Below, in pieces: positions 17,085 to 23,564 of a DNA stretch of 64,000 nucleotides (the first letter of the stretch is position 1; the number at the start of each line of letters is the position of its first letter). Under the pieces are notes generated by a model. It searched no databases. It was not told the origin of the DNA and worked only from the letters and a program-made list of their open reading frames with translations. Made by a program: the position numbers and the translations under genes. The stretch is from Bacillus_CJ salitolerans. GTDB taxonomy: Bacteria > Bacillota > Bacilli > Bacillales > SA4. The stretch is taken from positions 124,001 to 188,000 of the forward strand of contig NZ_JBHUEM010000055.1 of assembly GCF_042680805.1 (NCBI RefSeq), written 5' to 3'.

Positions 17085-17224
17085 TTGAACTGCCCCCCAA
17101 TTGTTAGACACCATCTAACAATTGGAGGTGCAGTTTTTATATGGCCAAATTTACTGCAGAAGATAAATTGCAAGCATGTTCACCACTTCTTAGAAGGAAA
17201 CGAGAGTTCATATTAGAGAGCTAG
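17085..17224 (+). mobile_element. IS3-family insertion sequence remnant (left end and orfA start)
   Basis: TTGAACTGCCCCCC with the hairpin CCAATTGTTAGA/TCTAACAATTGG (outer AACTGC/GCAGTT) is typical of an IS3-group left end. It is followed by ATG at 17141 and MAKFTAEDKLQA, then after a frameshift VHHFLEGNESSY, the usual N-terminus of an IS3 orfA transposase subunit. The element stops within about 30 codons and no right end is seen. Confidence 0.8.
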
Positions 17225-17369
17225 CCTCATTTCCCTTAAACTGGCCTTTAAAATCGATAAAAGAGATACATGTCGTTCCAAGTAAATATATTGTGAAAAG
17301 AGTTTGTTAGTGTGGGTAAATATGTTAAGGATTTAATAAATCAAGTTGGGTTAGGGATGTGATAACTAT

Positions 17370-17570
17370 AATTATTGATAAGTTAGAAGGTTTCGAACGT
17401 TTGACTGTTGCAGAAACAATTATTGGGAGATTAAGCATAAGCCACGAAGTGGACTCATTTTTCATGCTTTTCAATTAGAAGATGAGGACCTAGCTAAGGA
17501 GTTTATTAAAATTACATATGATTTTATTACTCTTGAAATAAAGGATAGTAGGGAAGTTGGAGGACCATAA
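17370..17570 (+). pseudogene. decayed fragment before the SUKH gene, possibly a toxin tail
   Basis: Two frames carry protein-like sequence: LEGFERLTVAETIIGRLSIS first, then after a shift KPRSGLIFHAFQLEDEDLAK and EFIKITYDFITLEIKD. The last stop overlaps the next start as TAATG, the arrangement used by toxin-immunity pairs in this locus. The family is not recognised and the upstream part has decayed. Confidence 0.45.
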
Positions 17571-17979
17571 TGACAGTCGAATTAATAAATGGTATATCCA
17601 TTGATATGAAAATCGTAAAAGAATTAGAAAGTAAGCTTCAAGTATCCTTTCCTAACGAATATGTAGAGTTCATTACAAACAATAATGGTGCTTATGTGTT
17701 TCCTAATGCATTTAGAGTAGGAGATATCATAGAAAGAATAATTAATTTCTATGATGTAGAAAAAACATCCCAATCTCTTGATGAAAGACTCCCAGAGGTG
17801 TGATACCGATTGCACGTGTTGCTGGCGATAATCAGCTTTGTTTAGATTTAAGAACAACTGGCTCTGCACCAAACCTATTCTGGGACTATGAAATTGAATA
17901 TATAGAAAAGGGTTCCTTGTCTTTTGTTGCAGACTCTTTGTTAGACTTCTTAAATAGTTTGTTTGTATCTGAAGAATAA
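17570..17979 (+). pseudogene. SMI1/KNR4 (SUKH) immunity gene with one frameshift
   Basis: The N-terminal part has the SUKH pattern (LESKLQVSFPNEYVEFITNN, NGAYVFPNAFRVGDI). A single missing base near 17798 switches the frame, after which GVIPIARVAGDNQLCLDLR, FWDYEIEYIE and FVADSLLDFLNSLF complete the usual SUKH fold. SUKH proteins are broad immunity proteins against nuclease and other toxins. It is broken unless the base loss is a sequencing error. Confidence 0.75.
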
Positions 17980-18138
17980 AGGATTATGTTGTTGATATCA
18001 TTAAAGCTACAACAAATTTCAACTTTTAAATTGAAGCCAACAACTTGATGTACAAAAGTTAATGAAAGGGATGAGATGGGAAAAATTGGGACTAGTAAAC
18101 TCTTTTATGTCCAAAGCCTTAGGGAGAGTCTAGAATAC

Positions 18139-18325
18139 TGACCATAGTATTTGCTAAACAAGGAAATCAATTAATCATCAATAATCAAAGTATTAAATTT
18201 GAATACCCAATACGGTTTGTAAAAGAGGTATCAGATACACTCATTGTTCTACTTGAGATACCTAGCAATGTAACGTATCTAAATAATGTCTTCGGAATTT
18301 CTAGTACAGGTGAAATAAAGTGGAG
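18139..18325 (+). pseudogene. truncated immunity gene, paralogue of the gene at 19458
   Basis: The frame reads GNQLIINNQSIKFEYPIRFV and LIVLLEIPSNVTYLNNVFGI. It aligns with NQLFIYGKSLSFNDPIRSIK and LVLVLLAVPSGKINNRNVYA of the intact gene at 19458. No start codon is visible, and its 3' end is cut exactly where the junction motif begins. Confidence 0.65.
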
Positions 18326-18338
18326 GAAAGACACGGGG

Positions 18339-18367
18339 AAAGACACGGGGACAGGTACATTGTCTTT
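18339..18367. repeat. cassette-junction motif, copy 3 (with partial duplicate)
   Basis: Full 29-base motif, preceded at 18327-18338 by a second AAAGACACGGGG, as if the left half had been duplicated. Confidence 0.85.
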
Positions 18368-18384
18368 TTATCATGGAGGTATCA

Positions 18385-18458
18385 TGAGGGTAGTATTCTC
18401 GGACTATGGAATCGGGATCAGTGAAGAAGATGGACGGTATTTCTTAAATTTTGATGAA
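18385..18458 (+). pseudogene. truncated copy of the orphan immunity gene at 15174
   Basis: The ribosome binding site, start and first ~25 codons (VVFSDYGIGISEEDGRYFLN) repeat the gene at 15174 almost exactly, including the junction motif upstream. The copy ends after NFDE where another junction motif begins. Confidence 0.8.
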
Positions 18459-18486
18459 GAGACACGGGGACAGGTACATTGTCTTT
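18459..18486. repeat. cassette-junction motif, copy 4
   Basis: GAGACACGGGGACAGGTACA then TTGTCTTTT. It joins the truncated immunity copy directly to the interior of a toxin module. Confidence 0.8.
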
Positions 18487-19457
18487 TGAAGCCTATTCTG
18501 GATACAATGCTGATGGTATTGTGGGATGGCGCATCAAAAAAGATTTAGAAGGATTTTTAACGAAACGAAAATATAACAGAAGACGAAGGCAACTTTAAGG
18601 TCTCTGGAATTAATGCGATTGGAATCATGCATGGAATTGCAGAAGAACTATGGTCATCTGTAAAAGAATCCTTTGCTCTTATACATTCATTTGACGATAT
18701 GATCTATCAAACTGCTAAGCTAACAAGCAGTATTGTTTCTGGTGAAATTACAATTCAAGATATACAAGATGGATTAAAGGAATCTTTAAAAGAAGAATTT
18801 GTAGAGCCATTTGAGTATATTAAGAAACACGGAAAAGATCTTGACTCAGCTACCTATAAAGAATCGAAAGAGTTTGGTCATCACCTGACAAAAGCAATAT
18901 TTACAATCGGGGCCGTCCTAACCGCGGGTGTTGGCTCAGCTGCCTTGTTGGCGAAGTTAGGTACAAAATTAGGCGGCACGCTTAAGGATATTGCTGATAT
19001 TGGTAGTGAGAAAGTGTTGGATGATATAGGGAAGGGAATTGCTAATAATATAAAGAGTATAGGTAAAGACATTAAGCATGTTTCTGCAAACGATGTAAAT
19101 GCTAAATACCCAGATGGTTATGAACCTCCTTATAAATCCGGTACTTTTGTAGCAGAATTTACAACGACAACTGATATACGATTTGTAAGAGTACATGGTT
19201 CAAATAATAGAGAGCGTTCATGGGTTATGAAAATGGAAGAGATTGAAGGACTTACTCCAGAACAAATTAAGGAAAAATTTGCTCTACCTGAAACCCCACA
19301 CTATATAACAGATGTGTATATTCCTAAAGGTACGCGGATGAGAGTAGGTATAGCTGGTGAAAACAAGTTTGGACCAGGTGGAGGTATTCAATATGAATTA
19401 TTACAAAGACTAGATGATCCTTCAATATGGCAGAACACAAGGAAGTTGAGTGATTAA
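18487..19457 (+). pseudogene. orphan toxin module: pre-toxin region and GGGxQ toxin tail
   Basis: It begins inside the third peptidoglycan-binding repeat and copies the pre-toxin region of the intact TNT toxin almost exactly up to DDIGKG, but has a 5-base deletion near 18565 and no start signal. The tail is different: VNAKYPDGYEPPYKSGTFVA, TDIRFVRVHGSNNRERSWVM, GLTPEQIKEKFALPETP, YIPKGTRMRVGIAG and a final GPGGGIQYELL. The last motif matches the catalytic-Gln motif of the TNT tail, so a distant NADase/ADP-ribosyl-type fold is possible. The immunity gene follows immediately. Its open frame alone runs 18627-19457. Confidence 0.75.
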
Positions 19458-19793
19458 ATGAGTATAAATTATGATGGAAATCAGCTATTTATTTACGGAA
19501 AATCATTAAGTTTTAATGATCCAATAAGGTCTATAAAAGAATATAAAAATCTTGTGTTAGTTCTTCTTGCTGTACCTTCTGGGAAGATCAATAACAGAAA
19601 TGTTTATGCAATAAATAGAGAAGATACGGACATTTACTGGCAAATTGAAGAACCAGATTTAATCTATGAAGATTGCCCATATACTAATTTTATAGAAAAT
19701 AATAATCAAATAATAATTGGCAACTGGAATGGTATAACATATCTTATTGACGAAAAGAACGGTAAGAGAATTGGGGCAATTCAAACAAAATAA
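19458..19793 (+). CDS. immunity protein for the GGGxQ toxin tail
   Basis: 111 residues, starting at the base after the toxin stop. Repeated strand patterns (LVLVLLAVPSG, YAINREDTDIYWQIEE, IIIGNWNGITYLIDEKNGKR) suggest a small beta-propeller-like protein. A truncated paralogue lies at 18139. The function is assigned from position. Confidence 0.65.
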   Translation: MSINYDGNQLFIYGKSLSFNDPIRSIKEYKNLVLVLLAVPSGKINNRNVYAINREDTDIYWQIEEPDLIYEDCPYTNFIENNNQIIIGNWNGITYLIDEKNGKRIGAIQTK

Positions 19794-20099
19794 ATATTAC
19801 AACATAAATTGGAGTAAACAGGATCCAGATTCATATATTGCTAGAGCAGGTAAAAATTCAACATATTTTGACCTCGGGACAGAATTTGAAAAAATAAAAA
19901 GCAATACGATTTGTCAAACGATGATATTTTAGAATTATTTAATAAACCTTTTCTTGAGGAAGGAATCAAACAAGGAAAGAAATTTGTATTCTCTCATAAT
20001 CCAATTAATGACCGTGGTTTTCTGGGGAGGGAATTAGATTACTTGGAATCAAAAGGGTATTATTTTGATGTTGAAACAATGAGTGCTAGCAAATACTAA
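19766..20099 (+). pseudogene. orphan toxin tail fragment with a frameshift
   Basis: Beginning in a different frame inside the last ten codons of the preceding immunity gene it reads NKYYNINWSKQDPDSYIARA and STYFDLGTEFEKI. After a one-base shift near 19897 it continues QYDLSNDDILELFNKPFLEE, FVFSHNPINDRGFLGRELDY and SKGYYFDVETMSASKY. This looks like the last ~110 residues of another toxin, fused by recombination to the neighbouring cassette. The family is not recognised. Confidence 0.6.
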
Positions 20100-20118
20100 A
20101 ATATATGGAGGAGCCCAT

Positions 20119-20448
20119 ATGGATATTAGGGACTTATTGAAAATAATAGAAAGCTTTTTTGGTAAAAAAGCTAAGCAATATATGATAGAAAGTGAAAAAA
20201 GAGAGATCTCTTGTTTATTATATGATTCATTCCAATTTAAGTGTGGATTTGAAGGTCAATACGGAAATTTTAATGGCGGAATAATTGTTGGAGATAGTTA
20301 TGTAGTAACTAAGTTTTTTGGAGAATTTTTATCCTTAAATAATGATGAAGAATCTATAATAAAGAGTTTAGAAAAAGTTGATCAATATTGTAGGTTAAGG
20401 TTACCTGATAAGTTTTTAAATGCATATGAGGAAGCATATTTAACTTAA
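20119..20448 (+). CDS. candidate immunity protein
   Basis: 109 residues with a good ribosome binding site (GGAGGAG) and ATG at 20119, 20 bases after the preceding toxin fragment. It is moderately acidic; the C-terminus reads VDQYCRLRLPDKFLNAYEEA. A short decayed relative (ELRIPDKFLMYYGW) occurs near 23280. Immunity function is inferred from position. Confidence 0.6.
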   Translation: MDIRDLLKIIESFFGKKAKQYMIESEKREISCLLYDSFQFKCGFEGQYGNFNGGIIVGDSYVVTKFFGEFLSLNNDEESIIKSLEKVDQYCRLRLPDKFLNAYEEAYLT

Positions 20449-20547
20449 ACTAATACTTATAAATATATATTGAGTTATTAAGAGCTCATAGTTTACTGAA
20501 TGTGAGGACTGTAACTAACTAATAAATTTTATCTACAAAAAATGTCG

Positions 20548-20575
20548 AAAGACACGAGGACAGGTGCATTGTCTT
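20548..20575. repeat. cassette-junction motif, copy 5
   Basis: AAAGACACGAGGACAGGTGC then ATTGTCTTCC, two changes from the main form. It precedes a peptidoglycan-binding fragment. Confidence 0.75.
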
Positions 20576-20603
20576 CCACTTAGTTGAATTATATTTTTCA
20601 AAT

Positions 20604-20750
20604 GGTTGAGACTTCAGCGCATTCTCAATAAACTAGGATTTAATGCAGGTGCAGAAGACGGAGCTTTTGGAGCAGATATGAAAGACGCCGTTCTGCTGTT
20701 TGAGCAGTTCATGGGAAAAGCTCAGACAGAGTTGACGATAAAGGTTTATT
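20604..20750 (+). pseudogene. fragment of peptidoglycan-binding repeat 2
   Basis: It repeats bases 13588-13735 of the intact toxin (RILNKLGFNAGAEDGAFGA, LLFEQFMGK) with a lost GC and further small deletions that break the frame. Confidence 0.8.
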
Positions 20751-20777
20751 TTATGAATAAAAAAAAATCTACACATT

Positions 20778-20817
20778 ATTTTCCATGTGGTAACAATCCA
20801 CATGGATTTTTTGTATA
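20778..20817 (+). terminator. hairpin between toxin fragments
   Basis: CCATGTGG pairs with CCACATGG around TAACAAT and is followed by ATTTTTTG. Confidence 0.65.
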
Positions 20818-20825
20818 AAATAGAC

Positions 20826-21382
20826 ATGGGGAAACTAGCAGACATTGTACAATCCGAAGAATCTACATGGGATAAAGTATCAGATGCCCTAGTAAAAATG
20901 GGTAAAATGGGATTCGATTTTATCATAGGGGACGATATTAAGACTCTATTAGATGAAGATGCTAGTACACTAGATAGGGTGATTGCTGGTCTTGGATTGA
21001 CGCCAGGTGGAAAACTAGTTAATACAGTGTTAAAGCTAGCTAAGATGGGTGATAAGGTAGTTTTAGGTTTGATGTCTGGTAAGGGTAAGGTTAATTTAAA
21101 TGTTACATCATCAATAGATAAAGACCCTAGATTAGTAAAAGCAGCTGAGCAGATGGGGAAGAATACAAGATTACAAAAAGAAGCTGATGATTTAGTTTCT
21201 AGACTACAACAAGGCAATCTTAATCCAGGTAAAGGAAATAATTCTTTAGGATTTGGGGGTATACATGAATTAAGAGGAGCTAATGGAGCTAGAGTTTATT
21301 TCCGAAGTTGAGATATTGGCAAAGTCGTCAAAAGATAATCAGGACACAGTTATCATAGTACTAAGGGAATTATACGGAAAAT
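20826..21382 (+). pseudogene. orphan toxin module with RelE-like tail, frameshifted
   Basis: The first ~90 codons copy the pre-toxin region of the module at 16160 (ADIVQSEESTWDKVSDALVK onward). The tail reads KAAEQMGKNTRLQKEADDLV, LGFGGIHELRGANGARVYFR and then, after a deletion and frame change near 21305, EVEILAKSSKDNQDTVIIVL RELYGK. The G-x-x-ELR...GARVYFR pattern is that of RelE/HigB-fold ribonucleases. The frame shift probably kills it. The immunity gene at 21404 remains intact. Confidence 0.7.
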
Positions 21383-21403
21383 AGTTGTGAGGGGGAAATT
21401 CTA

Positions 21404-21775
21404 ATGAAGATTATTGAAATAAAGTATCCAACATATTTTGATGAATTAGATAAATATAATGGTAACCTTGATGTCTTTGTAACTTTGGAAGATGGAATGA
21501 CTTATACAATGGTGGTTACTACTCCCAACAATTATTATTGGTATATGGATAAAGAAGAGATAGACTATATACCTGCTTCTCCTCCAGACATTATTGTTAG
21601 AACGTTAACAAAAGAGAATATACAAAAAGCAATAGAATCATATGTGGGAGATAATGCTTATTGGTTAAAATTGTATTTTCTGGCAGGGAAAGAAGACGGT
21701 GTTTTTCAACAGGAAGAAATGGATAAAATGATAAAGAAAATAATGAAAGAAATTGACGAGATTAAAAAGCTTTAA
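21404..21775 (+). CDS. immunity protein paired with the RelE-like toxin tail
   Basis: 123 residues, with GAGGGGG upstream of the ATG, 20 bases after the toxin remnant. It reads IKYPTYFDELDKYNGNLDVF, LEDGMTYTMVVTTPNNYYW, SPPDIIVRTLTKENIQKAIE and a charged helical end. Proteins of this pattern accompany RelE-like tails in polymorphic toxin loci. It is intact although its toxin is broken. Confidence 0.65.
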   Translation: MKIIEIKYPTYFDELDKYNGNLDVFVTLEDGMTYTMVVTTPNNYYWYMDKEEIDYIPASPPDIIVRTLTKENIQKAIESYVGDNAYWLKLYFLAGKEDGVFQQEEMDKMIKKIMKEIDEIKKL

Positions 21776-21780
21776 CTATT

Positions 21781-21820
21781 CTTGGAAACCCTAGGTATAC
21801 ACTGGGGTTTCTTTCTTTAA
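21781..21820 (+). terminator. terminator at end of toxin locus
   Basis: GAAACCCTAG and CTGGGGTTTC pair and are followed by TTTCTTT. Confidence 0.7.
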
Positions 21821-21861
21821 TGGGCTATCCAGTGCCGAATAAACGAACTACCCCATCATCC

Positions 21862-21890
21862 AAAGACACGGGGACAGGTACATTGTCTTT
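21862..21890. repeat. cassette-junction motif, copy 6
   Basis: Perfect 29-base copy (arms AAAGACA/TGTCTTT). It marks the downstream border of the toxin locus. Confidence 0.85.
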
Positions 21891-21947
21891 AGGTAGAGCT
21901 AAAAAATAATAGTTTCTCTTTTATAAAAAGTGCGAACCAAAATTTTA

Positions 21948-22003
21948 CAAACCCTAAATAAAAGTTCACTCAAAACAGGTGATCTTTTATTAGGGTTTTT
22001 TTC
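21948..22003 (+). terminator. second terminator at toxin-locus border
   Basis: AACCCTAAATAAAAG and CTTTTATTAGGGTT form a stem, followed by T7. It separates the toxin locus from the convergent PlcR-like gene. Confidence 0.8.
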
Positions 22004-22037
22004 ATAAGATTTAGTTCATATCCCCCACTTTTGCTAA

Positions 22038-22913
22038 TTAGTCAATTAAATACTGCCCTTTTTTATCTAAAACCATCTGAATAAAATTCTCACGATTTAA
22101 AAGCTTAAAAAACAAATAAGATTTCTTATAACACTCTTTTATATCATTCTCATAATTTAATCTTTCAAAACATAGTCCCTGCTGAAAGTATAATTGACCC
22201 AGTGAAGACATATCTTCATTTTCTAAGGAAATTTTTATTCCTTCTTTTACATGATAAAGAGATTCTGAATAATAATCCTTTAAAAAATATAGTTTAGAGA
22301 TATTATAATGGACTTTTATATAAAACTTAGGTTGATGGTATAAGAAATCCTTAAATGATAGAATTTCATTATATTCTTTTAAACTCTTATCATACTCCTT
22401 TTTTTCTGCATAAATAATGGCGATACTATTCTTAATTCTCATATCTTCAAAGTCTTGACCGAATAATGGATGTGACTGGTCTATAAGGTTATTTAACCCA
22501 ATAATACATTGTTCCCAGTCCATTTTTTTTAAGTTATAACTTGTAACAATATATGTCCATTTAATTAGCTGATCAAATCTGTAACCTAGATTTCTACTCT
22601 TTTGCTTTAATTCAAAAGAACTTATATCAAATGCATCTTGATAATCCAAGTTCTTCATTAGGTGCTCAATATGGTTAACAGTTTCTTCTATATAGTGTTG
22701 TGTTTCATTTAACAAAATTTTTATAAAATAGTCTAGGTTTACTTTAAGCCTTAGAGATATAGAATATAAAATGTCTAAACTAGGATAAACTTTTCCTGCT
22801 TCTACACCGCTAATAGTAGGTTGTGTACAGATTCCATCTGCCAATTGCTTTTGAGATATTTTATGTTTTTTTCTGAGTCTTTTAATTTCCTTTCCCAATA
22901 GAATAGTATCCAT
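22038..22913 (-). CDS. PlcR-like RNPP quorum-sensing regulator
   Basis: 291 residues. An XRE-type helix-turn-helix lies at residues ~8-62 (IKRLRKKHKISQKQLADGIC, QPTISGVEAGKVYPSLDILY), followed by helical TPR-like repeats to the end. This is the PlcR/NprR (RNPP) architecture and length, in which a re-imported peptide binds the TPR domain. GGGAGGG precedes the ATG. It is divergent from a 40-codon peptide gene that looks like its pheromone precursor. Regulated genes are unknown; the toxin locus and the efflux gene flank the pair. Confidence 0.85.
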   Translation of the reverse strand: MDTILLGKEIKRLRKKHKISQKQLADGICTQPTISGVEAGKVYPSLDILYSISLRLKVNLDYFIKILLNETQHYIEETVNHIEHLMKNLDYQDAFDISSFELKQKSRNLGYRFDQLIKWTYIVTSYNLKKMDWEQCIIGLNNLIDQSHPLFGQDFEDMRIKNSIAIIYAEKKEYDKSLKEYNEILSFKDFLYHQPKFYIKVHYNISKLYFLKDYYSESLYHVKEGIKISLENEDMSSLGQLYFQQGLCFERLNYENDIKECYKKSYLFFKLLNRENFIQMVLDKKGQYLID

Positions 22914-22950
22914 TTTACCCTCCCAAATATAAGAAGCTTTATATTATATT

Positions 22951-22971
22951 GTTAATTACTATGACAATGTA
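22951..22971. promoter_or_regulatory. inverted repeat between regulator and peptide gene
   Basis: ATTGT and ACAAT arms separated by eleven bases lie in the divergent promoter region. No clear PlcR box (TATGNANNNNTNCATA) was found, so this is a weak operator candidate. Confidence 0.3.
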
Positions 22972-23035
22972 ACAAAAAATGCTATAATTCGCCCTATTTA
23001 GAATTAGAGTCCAAATTCATATTGGAGGAGTTAAA

Positions 23036-23158
23036 GTGAAGAAGGTTTTTAAATCTGTATTAATAATCATGGCTATCCTAGTAATTTCTCAGTATTCAGA
23101 CATAAGCTCGAATATAGTTAACTTAGCTGAGGATGAAGGACTGCCATTTATAAATTAA
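23036..23158 (+). CDS. PapR-like signalling peptide precursor
   Basis: A 40-codon gene with GTG start and a perfect GGAGGAG ribosome binding site six bases upstream. It encodes a basic N-terminus (KKVFK), a hydrophobic export signal (SVLIIMAILVIS) and a polar tail ending EDEGLPFIN. PapR of the B. cereus group has the same build and ends in DLPFEF, from which the active peptide is cut. Divergence from the PlcR-like gene supports the pairing. The mature peptide is inferred to be the last five to seven residues. Confidence 0.8.
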   Translation: MKKVFKSVLIIMAILVISQYSDISSNIVNLAEDEGLPFIN

Positions 23159-23245
23159 AGTAACTAAACAAATTTTACCATATAACTACCAATTTTGGGA
23201 CCCTATGGATTGGAAATCAGTCTTTTTAAGAAAGTAACTAAAGAA

Positions 23246-23320
23246 AAAATAAAGACCTCCGAGAGCAAATTGAGCTCAGGATTCCTGATAAGTTCTTAAT
23301 GTATTATGGATGGAAATAGC
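23246..23320 (+). pseudogene. remnant of an immunity gene
   Basis: One frame reads LREQIELRIPDKFLMYYGW, which matches the end of the candidate immunity protein at 20119 (VDQYCRLRLPDKFLNAYE). The upstream part is not recognisable. It suggests the toxin locus once extended past the signalling genes. Confidence 0.4.
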
Positions 23321-23445
23321 AAAGCCTTGCCTAAATACGAGCTATATAGAGCTTGCTTTTAACCACTTCGAAAATAATGATGGAAATAACAATAATAGAG
23401 GAATAATATGTAAGTAAGAAAAAGTCTAAAAAAGAGGTGACTTAC

Positions 23446-23475
23446 ATGTCAGTACAAAATAAAGGTAGCTGTTAA
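23446..23475 (+). CDS. 9-codon leader peptide of the efflux gene
   Basis: ATG with AAAGAGGTGA upstream encodes MSVQNKGSC and stops 90 bases before the MFS start. Complementary seven-base arms TGTAAGT (23409) and ACTTACA (23440) flank its ribosome binding site. Short leaders of this kind precede inducible resistance genes, where a stalled ribosome refolds the mRNA. Confidence 0.7.
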   Translation: MSVQNKGSC

Positions 23476-23482
23476 TCTAGAG

Positions 23483-23557
23483 CTAGCACGACTGATCAGG
23501 CTAGACCTCCTCCCTAAAGGTTGTTAGTGAGAAAAGTAAACTAACATCATGGAGGAG
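23483..23557 (+). promoter_or_regulatory. translational attenuator sequestering the MFS ribosome binding site
   Basis: CTCCTCC at 23507-23513 is the exact complement of GGAGGAG at 23551-23557, the ribosome binding site of the MFS gene. Between them TGTTAGT (23522-23528) pairs with ACTAACA (23540-23546), giving a two-part stem. Upstream, CTAGC/GCTAG (23483-23504) forms a first hairpin after the leader peptide. Ribosome stalling on the leader could disrupt the first hairpin and free the site. Confidence 0.75.
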
Positions 23558-23564
23558 AAGGAAT

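Noticed and set aside
20633..21217. 194-codon minus-strand frame opposite the RelE-like module
   Set aside because: It mirrors a similar antisense frame opposite the homologous module at 16139-16471; both are shadows of the conserved pre-toxin region, without start signals.
22914..23035. PlcR box before the peptide gene
   Set aside because: No match to TATGNANNNNTNCATA was found; only a weak ATTGT/ACAAT repeat is present.
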